Source: Kibdelosporangium banguiense
Lineage (GTDB): Bacteria; Actinomycetota; Actinomycetes; Mycobacteriales; Pseudonocardiaceae
Length of the DNA: 64,000 nucleotides
Reading direction: 5' to 3'
NCBI RefSeq assembly: GCF_017876405.1
Contig: NZ_JAGINW010000001.1
Coordinates: 558,001 to 622,000 of the forward strand
Positions 8,435-17,722 of the stretch are shown piece by piece; within the stretch, counting starts at the first letter, position 1, and each line of letters starts with the position of its first letter. The position numbers were made by a program, and so were the translations under genes. Under the pieces are notes generated by a model, which was not told where the DNA came from, did no database searches, and saw only the letters and a list, made by a program, of their open reading frames with translations.

Positions 8435-9453
8435 GGACGCATTATGGCTTCGGGCCAGATGTCGCGGTATGCGAGGAGGTCTCCGTGGGCCTCAGCGTGG
8501 AGCAGCCCGTGCACCATGGCGCGCGAGAAGGTCTCGGCGGCTGCTGTGCAGAGCCGGTCCAACGCCAGCGCCCGCAGTGGTACTCCTGGTGGACCATCAC
8601 CGGTGACCAGGTCTTTCACGCCGGTCGCCAGGGCGAAGACGGTGTCGCCGTCGAACATCGAGTGGGCGGGGCGCACTGCGCGGGCCAGTCCGTCGTGCGC
8701 CGCCACGGCCAGCCGGCGGGCCTCAGCCTTGCCCAGCCTGGCATCCACGGCGATCACGCCGATGGTCGTGTTGAGGCGCCGTCTCGGGATGTCGGGTAAT
8801 TGCCCGGCCCGGTTAGGCCATTTGGCCGCGAACTCGTCCGCGAGTTCGAAATCGGCGGCGAACGGAATGCCGGTACCGGCATTCACGGCTTCGCCGACCG
8901 CATTCACAACGACAAGCGCGCCCACTGTGAATCCGTCGACAATCGTGCTCGCTGTGCCGACACCGCCTTTGAGCGAGCCGATTCGAGCGCCAGTTCCGGC
9001 GCCTGCGCAGCCCTGATCAACGCGCCCGGAAACCGCTGCTTCACACGCTGCGTAACCAAACGAGGCGTCCGGACGGTTGCCCCACGAGTTGACCGGCAGG
9101 TCGAACAGGACAGCCGACGGCACGATCGGCACGACGTGATGCGGCTCCGCGCCGACCTGCAGCCCGCGGTTGTGCTCCGCAAGCCACTGCATGACCCCGT
9201 CGGCCGCCGCCAGGCCGTACGCGCTGCCGCCCGATAAGCAGATGGCGTCGACGAACTGCACGAGGTTCTCTGGGAGGACCGTGTCGGTTTCCCTTGTCCC
9301 GGGCGCGCCGCCTCGCGAGTCGACAGCGCCGACGGTCTCCGGCGGCGTCAACACGACCGTCGTGCCGGTTGCCCAACCGTCGCCTGTGCGCTGGTGATGG
9401 CCGACCGTCACGCCGTGGACGTCGGTGATCGCGTTGAGCGGACCGGGCTTCAT
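8431..9453 (-). CDS. P1 family peptidase (DmpA/Rv1333-like)
   Basis: 340 residues. The family comprises self-cleaving N-terminal-nucleophile aminopeptidases and amidases. Typical motifs: AITDVHGVTVGHH near the N-terminus, GAVDSRGGAPGTRETD, LSGGSAYGLAAADGV, and GGVGTAS (163-169), where self-cleavage would fall before Thr167 by analogy with DmpA. ATG at 9453 is chosen because it overlaps the DUF2017 stop as ATGA and precedes the conserved start; a longer frame upstream lies within DUF2017 coding sequence. Same order as Rv1331-Rv1333 in M. tuberculosis. Substrate unknown; the clustering with ClpS hints at protein or peptide turnover. Confidence 0.92.
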   Translation of the reverse strand: MKPGPLNAITDVHGVTVGHHQRTGDGWATGTTVVLTPPETVGAVDSRGGAPGTRETDTVLPENLVQFVDAICLSGGSAYGLAAADGVMQWLAEHNRGLQVGAEPHHVVPIVPSAVLFDLPVNSWGNRPDASFGYAACEAAVSGRVDQGCAGAGTGARIGSLKGGVGTASTIVDGFTVGALVVVNAVGEAVNAGTGIPFAADFELADEFAAKWPNRAGQLPDIPRRRLNTTIGVIAVDARLGKAEARRLAVAAHDGLARAVRPAHSMFDGDTVFALATGVKDLVTGDGPPGVPLRALALDRLCTAAAETFSRAMVHGLLHAEAHGDLLAYRDIWPEAIMRP

Positions 9454-10007
9454 GAGCTGATGGCGTGCACGAGCTCTTCCTGCACCACGGTGAGCCAGTG
9501 GTAGACCGGCAGGTGGTCGGCGCGCGGATCGTCGTCCGGCAGCTCGTCGGGCATGTCGTCGTCGATGTCCAGCGCGGTCCCCAGAGCAAGCCGGACGTCG
9601 TTGAGCGCGGAGAGCCACGCGTCGGCCTGGTCCAAATTGAGGCGCACCTCACCGCCACCCGGCGGGCATGTGTCCAGCAGCACCTCGGCGACGCCGGTCT
9701 TGGCGTCCAGCAGCTCCGGCTCGTGCAGCGAGCGCAGCGCCGCCGCCGAATCCATGTCCTCCTTGGACGGCTGGTCGGCGTCCAGCCGGTGGAAGTCCGG
9801 CAGCAACCGCGACAGGATCGGGTCGTCCGGCGAGGTCGCCGGCCCGGTCCGGATGCCGGTGAGCTCCGAGAGCTCGTCCTTCGGCGCCTCTTCGGCGCGC
9901 GCGTGCAGCATGTCGTTGATCTGGCCGACCAGCCCGCGCAGCACAGCGGCTTCCTGCCGTTCCATCTCGGTGACGAGGACGTCACCTTCTTTGCGCCAGG
10001 GGTTCAA
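9450..10007 (-). CDS. DUF2017 family protein
   Basis: 185 residues, helical, of unknown biochemical role; conserved in actinobacteria directly after clpS (Rv1332 position). Recognisable features are [16 protein letters not shown] at the start, [13 protein letters not shown] in the middle and [14 protein letters not shown] towards the end. Overlaps clpS upstream and the P1 peptidase downstream by 4 nt each. The constant link with ClpS suggests a role near regulated proteolysis. Confidence 0.9.
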   Translation of the reverse strand: MNPWRKEGDVLVTEMERQEAAVLRGLVGQINDMLHARAEEAPKDELSELTGIRTGPATSPDDPILSRLLPDFHRLDADQPSKEDMDSAAALRSLHEPELLDAKTGVAEVLLDTCPPGGGEVRLNLDQADAWLSALNDVRLALGTALDIDDDMPDELPDDDPRADHLPVYHWLTVVQEELVHAISS

Positions 10008-10291
10008 GAGGGGCGCTCCATAGTGGCCCAGAGACCCGCGGCGTGCAGCCGGGCGACGTCCGCCTCGACTTTGTCCTTGTCCCCCGAGGACACCACCGCT
10101 TTGCCCTTGTGGTGCACGTCAAGCATCAGCTTTGTGGCCTTGTCCCTGGTGTAGCCGAACAGTTTCTGGAACACGTACGTCACGTACGACATGAGGTTGA
10201 CCGGGTCGTTCCAGACGATCGTCTGCCACGGCTTGTCCTCGGCGCCGGTCTCGGCCCCGTGTGTCTTCCCCAGCTCGACTGGCGTGGTCAT
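10004..10291 (-). CDS. clpS: ATP-dependent Clp protease adaptor ClpS
   Basis: 95 residues. Delivers N-degron substrates to the ClpCP/ClpAP protease. The pocket strand reads [18 protein letters not shown] (canonical Asn-Asp kept) and the conserved helix is [11 protein letters not shown] with the pocket His. It is the first gene of a tightly coupled operon running to mec. Its start faces pncB across a 104-bp divergent promoter region, as in M. tuberculosis where Rv1330c (pncB1) and Rv1331 are divergent. Confidence 0.95.
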   Translation of the reverse strand: MTTPVELGKTHGAETGAEDKPWQTIVWNDPVNLMSYVTYVFQKLFGYTRDKATKLMLDVHHKGKAVVSSGDKDKVEADVARLHAAGLWATMERPS

Positions 10292-10395
10292 GTGTCAATG
10301 GTGGCATGCGCCTGGCGAGCCGTTGTGCCGAGTTCAGGCGTTTTGCGCCCCGCCGGGTGATCGTCGCCCGTGGGGGCGCCATAGGCTCTCCTTTC

Positions 10396-11691
10396 ATGAA
10401 CGGACCCGGCACGAGCACTGCGCTGCTCACCGACCACTACGAGCTGACGATGCTGGCTGGCGCACTCGCGGATGGCACCGCGGAACGGCCATGTGTCTTC
10501 GAGGTCTTCGCCCGCAGGCTGCCCGACGGCCGCCGGTACGGGCTCGTCGGCGGCACGCAGCGGGTCCTCGACACCATCGCGCGGTTCCGCTTCGGCGACG
10601 ACGAGCTGAGCAGGCTCAGCGAGAGCAAGGTGGTCGACAAACAGACCATCGACTGGCTCGCGAACTACACCTTCACCGGCGACGTGGACGGGTACCCGGA
10701 AGGCGAGCTGTACTTCCCGGGGTCGCCGCTCATGACCGTGCGGGGCACGTTCGCGCAGGCAGTGGTGCTGGAGACGGTTGTGCTGTCGATCCTCAACCAC
10801 GACAGCGCGATCCTCTCGGCAGCTGCACGCATGGTCAGCGCCGCCAACGGCAGACCCATCATCGAGATGGGCTCGCGACGGACCCACGAGAGCGCCGCCG
10901 TGGACTGTGCGCGCGCCGCGTATATCGCTGGGTTCGCGACGACCTCCAACCTCGAGGCGGGCCGTACGTACGGCATCCCAACCGCAGGCACGTGTGCGCA
11001 CGCGTTCACCTTGCTGCACGACGACGAGCGCGCCGCGTTCCAGGCGCAGGTCGACGCGCTCGGCGTAGGCACGACGCTGCTCGTCGACACCTACGACATA
11101 ACCGCTGGCATCAACACCGCGATCGAGATCGCCGGTCCTGATCTGGGTGCGATCCGGATCGACTCCGGTGACGTCGGCGTGCTCGCGCGGCACGCCCGTG
11201 AGCAACTGGACTCGCTGGGCGCCAAGGACACGCGGATCGTGGTGTCCGGCGACCTCGACGAGTACGCGATCGCCGCGCTGCGCGCCGAGCCGGTCGACGC
11301 CTATGGGGTTGGCACCTCGCTGGTAACCGGGTCTGGCGCGCCGACCGCGGGCATGGTCTACAAGCTGGTCGAGGTGGCCGGGCGGCCCGTGGCCAAGCGC
11401 AGCTCGCACAAGGAGTCGCGCGGCGGGCGCAAGGGCGCGATGCGGCGCCACAAGCCGACCGGGACCGCGCTGGAAGAGGTCGTGTACCAGCCGGACAAGC
11501 AGTGGCCGCAGATGTCGGACAACGACCGGGATCTACAGGTTCCGTTCCTGCGTGGTGGACAGCCGGTGGCCGACCCGCCCACCCTGGAACAGTGCCGCAA
11601 GCGGGTCAAGCGCGGCCTGGTCAGCCTGCCTTGGGAGGGCCTGAAACTGTCCCACGGCGAGCCGGCCATCCCGACCGTGTTCATCGATTAG
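10396..11691 (+). CDS. pncB: nicotinate phosphoribosyltransferase
   Basis: Converts nicotinate and PRPP to nicotinate mononucleotide in NAD salvage. 431 residues, close to the usual length. Motifs: TDHYELTMLAGAL at the N-terminus, IEMGSRRTHESAAV in the middle, the phosphate-binding IRIDSGDVGVLAR and YGVGTSLVTGSGAP. ATG 10396 is chosen because the family begins just before TDHYELTM; an upstream GTG in frame would add 45 unrelated residues. pncA follows 10 bp downstream, so the two steps from nicotinamide to NaMN form one operon. Divergent from clpS. Confidence 0.95.
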   Translation: MNGPGTSTALLTDHYELTMLAGALADGTAERPCVFEVFARRLPDGRRYGLVGGTQRVLDTIARFRFGDDELSRLSESKVVDKQTIDWLANYTFTGDVDGYPEGELYFPGSPLMTVRGTFAQAVVLETVVLSILNHDSAILSAAARMVSAANGRPIIEMGSRRTHESAAVDCARAAYIAGFATTSNLEAGRTYGIPTAGTCAHAFTLLHDDERAAFQAQVDALGVGTTLLVDTYDITAGINTAIEIAGPDLGAIRIDSGDVGVLARHAREQLDSLGAKDTRIVVSGDLDEYAIAALRAEPVDAYGVGTSLVTGSGAPTAGMVYKLVEVAGRPVAKRSSHKESRGGRKGAMRRHKPTGTALEEVVYQPDKQWPQMSDNDRDLQVPFLRGGQPVADPPTLEQCRKRVKRGLVSLPWEGLKLSHGEPAIPTVFID

Positions 11692-11701
11692 GGGAGTCAC
11701 C

Positions 11702-12271
11702 GTGGCGAACGCGTTGATCGTGGTGGACGTTCAGAACGACTTCTGTGAAGGCGGTTCGCTGGCGGTGACCGGCGGCGCCGCGGTGGCCGCCGCCATCAGC
11801 AAGCACATCTCCGAGACGCCGTATGACGTCGTGGTGGCCACCCGGGATTACCACATCGACCCGGGTGCGCACTTCAGCGACGAACCGGACTACGTCGACA
11901 GCTGGCCCGTGCACTGCGTCGCCGGGACGGCCGGGGCGTCGTTTCATCCGGAGTTGGACGTGACGGCGATCCAGGCGGTGTTCTCCAAGGGCGCCTACGC
12001 GGCGGCTTACTCAGGTTTCGAGGGCGAGGCCGCGGACGGCAGCTCTCTCGTTGACTGGCTGCGCGCACGTGACGTCACGACCGTCGACGTGGTGGGCATC
12101 GCAACGGACCACTGCGTGCGCGCGACCGCGGTGGACGCGGCGCAGGCGGGTCTGACAACGCGCGTGCTGCTTGAGCTGACTGCGGGCGTCGCGCAGCCCA
12201 CTGTGGCCTCCGCGCTCGAGCAGTTGCGCGGCGCTGGCGCTGACCTTGTCGGGGAGCCACGGGTTGGCTGA
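11702..12271 (+). CDS. pncA: nicotinamidase (pyrazinamidase type)
   Basis: 189 residues. Hydrolyses nicotinamide to nicotinate, feeding PncB. Catalytic triad D9 (VVDVQNDF), K96 (FSKGAY) and C138 (TDHCVRAT) are intact, as are the metal ligands D49, H51 and H57 in TRDYHIDPGAHF. GTG start is preceded by GGGGAG. Enzymes of this type activate pyrazinamide, which is general family knowledge. Co-transcribed with pncB; a hairpin terminator follows the stop. Confidence 0.96.
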   Translation: MANALIVVDVQNDFCEGGSLAVTGGAAVAAAISKHISETPYDVVVATRDYHIDPGAHFSDEPDYVDSWPVHCVAGTAGASFHPELDVTAIQAVFSKGAYAAAYSGFEGEAADGSSLVDWLRARDVTTVDVVGIATDHCVRATAVDAAQAGLTTRVLLELTAGVAQPTVASALEQLRGAGADLVGEPRVG

Positions 12272-12273
12272 TT

Positions 12274-12298
12274 GGGTGGCTCCCTCGTGGAGCCACCC
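12274..12298. terminator. bidirectional hairpin between pncA and secreted-protein gene
   Basis: GGGTGGCTCC (12274-12283) pairs perfectly with GGAGCCACCC (12289-12298) around a 5-nt loop. It sits between the convergent stops at 12271 and 12302. No U-tract is present, as is common in high-GC actinobacteria. Confidence 0.75.
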
Positions 12299-12301
12299 AG
12301 G

Positions 12302-12949
12302 TCACACCAGGGGCGTGCAGTAAACGCCGCCCACAACGAGCTCACCGGTGATCGGGCCGCCACCGTTCGGCGCGAAGATCACGTGCATCAGGTTCAGGGT
12401 GATGCTGCCGTCCGGTGGGGACGGCACGATGACCTCGTTGAGGATCACCTTGGCCAGCGGCGGATCCGTGGGGTGGTCCCCTGGGACGACCACCGTGTAG
12501 TTGGGCGTCAGCTCCTTCGGGGCTTCGATCCCGACCAGGCCCGAGAACTGCATCCGGGCCACGCTGCCGTTGAGCGTGGTGGCGCATGTGGCCAGGTAGT
12601 CGTTGATACGGATCCGAGGGCCGCCGTACTCGGGTAGCGCGTTCAGCTCGAAGCGCTGCCCGGTGGCCTCAACGGTGATCCGCCCGTTGGCTGGGTTGGC
12701 CGTGCATTTGGTCGTACCGTCGCCGAACTCGGCGACCCCGCGCAGCCGGATGCGTTTGCTGGCGTTGCTGATGGTCCCGCCGGAGGTCAAGCACTGCCCG
12801 ACCGGCGGCTGGATCACCCGTTTCTTGCCTTCGAGCACCACGTCGACCGAGCCGACAGAGGCGGTGCCGCTGCCCGTGGCCGCGGTAGCCGGCGCCGCGT
12901 TCACCACCAGGACGGCAGCCGCCAGCACGACAGCCATCTGCCTCTTCAT
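12302..12949 (-). CDS. secreted protein, choice-of-anchor P family-like
   Basis: 215 residues beginning with a clear Sec signal peptide (MKRQMAVVLAAAVLVVNAAPATAAT). The mature part is beta-rich with four spaced cysteines (QCLTSG, TKCTANP, ATCATTLNG, VYCTPLV) that could form two disulfides. The phrasing IEAPKELTPNYTVVVPGD and the end LVVGGVYCTPLV resemble the choice-of-anchor P domain of actinobacterial secreted proteins, which has no known function. ATG 12949 is chosen since it begins the signal peptide. It is divergent from bioY and has no obvious partner. Confidence 0.75.
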   Translation of the reverse strand: MKRQMAVVLAAAVLVVNAAPATAATGSGTASVGSVDVVLEGKKRVIQPPVGQCLTSGGTISNASKRIRLRGVAEFGDGTTKCTANPANGRITVEATGQRFELNALPEYGGPRIRINDYLATCATTLNGSVARMQFSGLVGIEAPKELTPNYTVVVPGDHPTDPPLAKVILNEVIVPSPPDGSITLNLMHVIFAPNGGGPITGELVVGGVYCTPLV

Positions 12950-13119
12950 GACCTCATGATCAGTCCCCCGGGCCGGTCCCACGACCCGGCAGAGGCCCAA
13001 CCACCCGTTCTGGTGAGCCCCGCTACCTGCAGTGATGTCGCGGGTGTTGGCATCGCCACAGCTGAAGTACCGGATTGGCGAACTAGCCTGCCCGAAGGAG
13101 ATCAATTCGGGAGGTTGTC

Positions 13120-13701
13120 GTGTCAGTTGTGCCGGTTTCGGCCCGTCCGTCCGTGCTCGCGGACCTCGTGCCGGGCGCGCTCGTCCGGGATGCCGCACTG
13201 GTCGTCGGGGGCGCGGCGCTGACCGGTCTCGCGGCGCAGATCGTGCTGCCGGTGCCAGGCAGCCCGGTGCCGATCACCGGGCAGACGTTCGGCGCGCTGC
13301 TGGTCGGCGCCGGGCTCGGCTGGCGCCGGGGTGCGCTGTCGATGCTGCTCTACGTGGTGGCCGGCGTCGCTGGGGTGCCATGGTTCCAGGGCGGGACCTC
13401 CGGCTGGCTCGGCGCGACCGGTGGCTACCTGATCGGCTTCGCGGTGGCCGCGGTGCTTGTCGGTGCCCTGGCCGGACGCGGCGGCGACCGGACCGTCCTG
13501 CGCACGATCGGCACGATGGTGCTGGGCAGCTTGGTGATCTACGCGATCGGCGTGCCGTGGCTGATGGCCGCGACCGGATTCGACCTGGCGACCGCGTTCG
13601 AGCGGGGTGTGGTGCCGTTCCTAGTCGGCGATGGGATCAAGGTCCTGCTGGCGGCCGGGCTCCTGCCGGGCGCGTGGGCGCTGGCCAGGAGCCGGGCCTG
13701 A
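13120..13701 (+). CDS. bioY: biotin transporter BioY
   Basis: 193 residues with about six membrane helices; S-component of the ECF biotin importer. Family motifs: AAQIVLPVPGSPVPITGQTFGALLVGAGLG, MLLYVVAGVAGVPWF and GGTSGWLGATGGYLIGF. GTG start preceded by GGGAGG at 7 nt. No bioMN ATPase/T-component genes are adjacent, so it works solo or uses a shared energising module. Its last 81 bp overlap the convergent EamA gene. Confidence 0.93.
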   Translation: MSVVPVSARPSVLADLVPGALVRDAALVVGGAALTGLAAQIVLPVPGSPVPITGQTFGALLVGAGLGWRRGALSMLLYVVAGVAGVPWFQGGTSGWLGATGGYLIGFAVAAVLVGALAGRGGDRTVLRTIGTMVLGSLVIYAIGVPWLMAATGFDLATAFERGVVPFLVGDGIKVLLAAGLLPGAWALARSRA

Positions 13702-14607
13702 CCGGCTCAGCAGGACACCCAGGATGATCAGCCCCGCGCCGGCGACGGTGTTCAAGCCGACAGGTTCGGCCAGGAACACCGCGCCGAGTGCGGTGGAGAA
13801 CAGCGGCGTGATGTAGGTGACGGTCGACGCCACCGTCGAGCCCGCTGCGCGAATCACGATGAAGTTCAACTGGTAGGCCACGCCGGTACCGAGCGCCCCC
13901 AACACGACCAGCGCCGCGGTGGCTCCAAAACCGGGCCACTGGGGCGCGTCTGCGGTCAACGGTGTGACCAGGGCCAGTTGCAGCGTGCCGCAGGTGACCT
14001 GGACCGTGGCGAGCGCCGTCGCCGACTCGGGCCGTCCGGTCAGGAAGCGGCGTGAGTACGCGAAGGCGCCGCCGTAGCAGAACGTCGCGCCGAGGCAGGC
14101 GAGCGTGCCGATCAGTGGTCCGGTTTCGACGCCATGCCAGATGCCGAGGACCACGAGAACACCGACGAAGCCGGTGGCCATCCCGGCGAGCCGTCGCGCG
14201 TTCGGCCGTTCGTCGGGCAGCAGCACCAGCACGAACATGAGGGTCATCAGCGGGACCGTCGCGTTCCAGACGCCGGCCAGCACCGAGCTGATCTTGGTCT
14301 CGCCGAAGGCGAACAGCGGGAACGGGATGGCGTTCAGCAGAAGAGCCACCACCGCGCCGTGCCCCCAGACCGCCAGGTCGCGGGGCATCCGCTGACGCGT
14401 GAGGAGAACCAGCAGCCAGAGGGCGATGGCCCCGAAAAAGCACCGCCACAGCCCAACCCACATCGGCGCCACGCCGGCGTTCACCGCGATCTTGATGAGC
14501 AGGAACGACGAGCCCCACAGCATCGCCAGCAACACGAACGCCGGCACCCACGAACGACCGGCTCCCGTACGGGACCATCCCGGCTGACCAGCGTCTGCTC
14601 TGCTCAC
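13621..14607 (-). CDS. EamA/DMT family transporter
   Basis: 328 residues with ten membrane segments in two EamA repeats (first from PAFVLLAMLWGSSFLLIKIA, second from LACLGATFCYGGAFAYSRR). The family exports metabolites or amino acids; substrate unknown. GTG 14607 is preferred because GGGGAAGG lies 9 nt upstream; ATG at 14658 is also in frame. Its 3' end overlaps bioY by 81 bp tail to tail, giving a polar tail (residues ~305-328) that might be spurious only if a stop were missed. It is divergent from a LysR gene that probably controls it. Confidence 0.87.
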   Translation of the reverse strand: MSRADAGQPGWSRTGAGRSWVPAFVLLAMLWGSSFLLIKIAVNAGVAPMWVGLWRCFFGAIALWLLVLLTRQRMPRDLAVWGHGAVVALLLNAIPFPLFAFGETKISSVLAGVWNATVPLMTLMFVLVLLPDERPNARRLAGMATGFVGVLVVLGIWHGVETGPLIGTLACLGATFCYGGAFAYSRRFLTGRPESATALATVQVTCGTLQLALVTPLTADAPQWPGFGATAALVVLGALGTGVAYQLNFIVIRAAGSTVASTVTYITPLFSTALGAVFLAEPVGLNTVAGAGLIILGVLLSRSGPAPGQRPRARQEPGRQQDLDPIAD

Positions 14608-14723
14608 CTTCAGCACCCTTCCCCTGTCTCGCGGCCAAGTCCGGCGGCGATCGGACATGAGGTTCGCCGGGTGAGGCAGAATGAGTCAAACAAGTCCAGC
14701 ACCGTGATCCATGAGAGTTGCTC

Positions 14724-15584
14724 ATGACTGTCAACCTGGCTCAACTACGGGCCCTGCTCGCCGTCGTCGATGAGGGTGGGTTCAGCGCGGCCGCCCCGGC
14801 CCTCGGCGTGAGCCAGTCAGCCGTGTCCCACTCGATCGCGGCGCTCGAGCGAGCGGTCGGCAGCCCGGTGCTGCACCGCACGAAACAGCCTCAGCTGACC
14901 TCGTTCGGCAGCCGGTTGATCGAGCACGCGCGGGTTGCGGTCGGCGCGACAGCAGCCATCGCGGACCTGGCGGCGCAGAATTCGAGCCAGCCGACCGGCA
15001 CGATCCGGCTCGCTGCCCCGGCGACGGTGTGCCAGGGCCTGTTGCCGGATCTGCTGACGCGGTGGCGGGGCGACTTCCCGGGCGTGACGGTTCGCCTGTT
15101 CGAAGGCGAGGACCACGAGATCGTGGAGTGGCTCGCCGAACGGACCGTCGACGCGGCCGTCCTGGTCTCCCCGGAGAGCCACGACGGCGTCCGGATCGGC
15201 GCGGACGCGTTCGCCGCGATGCTGCCCCGGGACCATCCGCTGGCCGACGAGCAGGCCGTCGACGTCGCGGACCTGGAGGACGACCCGTTCCTGCTGTCCG
15301 ACGGCGGCTGCGAACGGCACGTCCGCGAGTTGTTCCGGCAGGCCGGCTGTCGCCTGCGGCCCACGCACCGGGTCCGGGAATGCGGCACGTTGATCGCCAT
15401 GGTCCAGGCGGGGATCGGTGTGTCGATCGTGCCCGGGCTGATGACCGCGATGATGGACCACCGGCTGGTGCTCGTGCCTTTGAAGCAAAACTTAACAAGG
15501 AAGCTGGTCCTGACCGGGCCGCTGACGGGGCCGTGGCACCCCGCCGTTACCGCCTTGATCGAGGCGACGCGCTCGAGGGCCTGA
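14724..15584 (+). CDS. LysR family transcriptional regulator
   Basis: 286 residues. N-terminal winged helix-turn-helix is textbook: LAQLRALLAVVDEGGFSAAAPALGVSQSAVSHSIAALERAVGSPVLHR. The effector domain begins near GTIRLAAPATVCQGLLPDLL. ATG 14724 is used; a TTG two codons earlier is possible. The 116-bp divergent region with the EamA exporter gene should contain its operator, and an exporter under a divergent LysR is a common arrangement. Effector unknown. Confidence 0.92.
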   Translation: MTVNLAQLRALLAVVDEGGFSAAAPALGVSQSAVSHSIAALERAVGSPVLHRTKQPQLTSFGSRLIEHARVAVGATAAIADLAAQNSSQPTGTIRLAAPATVCQGLLPDLLTRWRGDFPGVTVRLFEGEDHEIVEWLAERTVDAAVLVSPESHDGVRIGADAFAAMLPRDHPLADEQAVDVADLEDDPFLLSDGGCERHVRELFRQAGCRLRPTHRVRECGTLIAMVQAGIGVSIVPGLMTAMMDHRLVLVPLKQNLTRKLVLTGPLTGPWHPAVTALIEATRSRA

Positions 15585-15618
15585 GTGTTTTGACGGTGCC
15601 TGCCGGTACCTTCGATCC

Positions 15619-17661
15619 GTGCCCGACTCCGCCTCCTCGCTTCTCCCCTCCCTGCAGGACCTTCTCGCCACAGCTGTCGACGCCGTGGGCGGGACCGAGC
15701 GGCCCGGCCAGGTGACCATGGCCGAGGCGGTCCAGAAATCGATCCGTACCGGGGAGCATCTCGCGGTCCAGGCTGGCACGGGTACCGGCAAGTCGCTGGC
15801 CTATCTGGTCCCCGCGTTGCGCCATGCGATCGAGAAGGGCAAGACCGTGGTCGTCTCGACCGCGACCATCGCCCTGCAGCGCCAGCTCGTCGACCGTGAC
15901 CTCCCCCGGTTGGCCAAGACGTTGAAGAAGTCGCTGGGCCGCGAACCGACGTTCGCGATCCTCAAGGGCCGCCGCAACTATCTCTGCCTGCACCGATTGG
16001 ACACCGGCGCACCTGAGGAGCCGGACGACAACGCGCTGTTCGACCCGTTCGCGGTCTCCGCGCTGGGCCGGCATGTGAAGCGGCTCTTCGAATGGTCCTC
16101 CGAGACCGAGACCGGTGACCGCGACGAACTCGTGCCCGGCGTGACCGACCAGGCGTGGCGGCAGGTCTCGGTGTCCGCCAAGGAATGCCTCGGCAAGGAC
16201 AAGTGCCCGTCCGGCACGGACTGCTTCGCCGAGCTGGCACGGGCCGAGGCGGGGCGTGCGGACCTGGTCGTCACCAACCACGCATTGCTCGCGATCGACG
16301 CGTTGGGCGGCTACCAGGTGCTGCCCGAGCACGACGTCGTGATCATCGACGAGGCGCACGAACTGGTCGACCGGGTCACCTCCGCGGCCACCGCGGAACT
16401 GACCGCGGGCATGGTGTCGGCGGCCGTGAAGCGGTGCGGGCGGCAGATCTCCGAGGACATTGTGGACCGGCTCGAAGAAGCGACCGAGGGCATCCGGGAG
16501 ATCTTCGAGGACATTCCCCAGGGCCGGCTGGACGACCTGCCAAAGCCGCTCGACGCCGTGCTGCAGGTGACGCGCGACGCCGCACGTGCGTGCATCACCG
16601 CGCTCGGCCCAGAACGGTCCGGCGATCTCGACAGCACAACCGCGCGACGGCAAGCAATGGCGTTGCTGGAGGAAATCCACGACACCTCCGTCCGGATGCT
16701 TGAGGCGTTCGACGGCGACACCTCGCAACGCAGGGACGTCGTATGGCTCAGTTCGGACGTCATCGGCGGAAACGTACGGCCGCCCGCGCTGCGCGTGGCT
16801 CCGCTCGGGGTCGCGGGTCTGCTGCGGGAACGGCTCTTTGGTGAGTGCACCACGGTTCTGACGTCCGCGACGCTGACGCTTGGTGGCTCGTTCGACGCAC
16901 TGGCTCGCCAGTGGGGCCTGCCCGTGGAGGCGCGGCCGTCGCAGAAAGCCGAGGGCACAGCCACAGACATCGCGCCGCCCGCCGACAACGACGTCCCCAG
17001 CTGGTCCGGGATCGACGTCGGCTCGCCGTTCACCCATGAGAAGAGCGGCATTCTGTATGTGGCGCGGCATTTGCCACCGCCTGGGCGGGACGGGCTGCAG
17101 CCGGCGTTCTTCGATGAGCTCGAAGGCTTGGTGAAGGCGGCCGGTGGTCGCACGCTGGGGCTGTTCTCGTCGATGCGGGCGGCGCGGCAGGCAGCCGACG
17201 AGCTGCGGGACCGCATCGACAACCCGATCCTGTGCCAGGGCGAGGACTCGACGTCGCTGCTGGTCAGCAAGTTCGCCGAGGATGAGGCGACGTGTTTGTT
17301 CGGGACGTTGTCGCTGTGGCAGGGCGTCGACGTGCCGGGGCCGTCGTTGCAACTGGTGGTCATGGACCGGATCCCGTTCCCGCGGCCGGACGATCCGCTG
17401 GCGTCTGCGCGGCAGCGCGCGGTTGAGGCGCGTGGTGGCAACGGGTTCCTGACGGTCGCCGCGACGCACGCCGCGCTGTTGCTCGCCCAGGGCGCCGGAC
17501 GGTTGCTGCGTTCGAACGACGACAAGGGCGTTGTCGCGATTCTTGACTCGCGGCTCGCGACCGCGAGATACGGCGGATTCCTGCGCGCTTCGTTGCCGCC
17601 GTTCTGGACTACGTACGACCCACAGGTTGTACGCGGCGCATTGGCCAGACTCAATAGTTGA
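15619..17661 (+). CDS. dinG: ATP-dependent DNA helicase, DinG/XPD family
   Basis: 680 residues, superfamily 2. Walker A QAGTGTGKS (51-59), motif Ia TVVVSTATIALQRQL, DEAH box at 244-247 (VVIIDEAHELVDR), and C-terminal motifs LFGTLSLWQGVDVPG and QGAGRLLRS. Four cysteines between motif Ia and the DEAH box (NYLCLHRL, KECLGKDKCPSGTDCF) match the iron-sulfur cluster of this family, so it should be a 5'-3' Fe-S helicase. GTG 15619 is the start. The gene stands alone after the LysR gene. An open frame of more than 800 codons on the other strand is a codon-bias shadow. Confidence 0.93.
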   Translation: MPDSASSLLPSLQDLLATAVDAVGGTERPGQVTMAEAVQKSIRTGEHLAVQAGTGTGKSLAYLVPALRHAIEKGKTVVVSTATIALQRQLVDRDLPRLAKTLKKSLGREPTFAILKGRRNYLCLHRLDTGAPEEPDDNALFDPFAVSALGRHVKRLFEWSSETETGDRDELVPGVTDQAWRQVSVSAKECLGKDKCPSGTDCFAELARAEAGRADLVVTNHALLAIDALGGYQVLPEHDVVIIDEAHELVDRVTSAATAELTAGMVSAAVKRCGRQISEDIVDRLEEATEGIREIFEDIPQGRLDDLPKPLDAVLQVTRDAARACITALGPERSGDLDSTTARRQAMALLEEIHDTSVRMLEAFDGDTSQRRDVVWLSSDVIGGNVRPPALRVAPLGVAGLLRERLFGECTTVLTSATLTLGGSFDALARQWGLPVEARPSQKAEGTATDIAPPADNDVPSWSGIDVGSPFTHEKSGILYVARHLPPPGRDGLQPAFFDELEGLVKAAGGRTLGLFSSMRAARQAADELRDRIDNPILCQGEDSTSLLVSKFAEDEATCLFGTLSLWQGVDVPGPSLQLVVMDRIPFPRPDDPLASARQRAVEARGGNGFLTVAATHAALLLAQGAGRLLRSNDDKGVVAILDSRLATARYGGFLRASLPPFWTTYDPQVVRGALARLNS

Positions 17662-17722
17662 ACCGTCGCACCAATGCTTCCGTACCACCCTATGGAGGCA
17701 TCGGAAGGCGGGAGACATTCGT

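Noticed and set aside
13621..13701. Possible sequencing error because bioY and the EamA gene overlap by 81 bp
   Set aside because: Both proteins reach normal family ends and tail-to-tail overlaps occur elsewhere in this window, so no error is needed.
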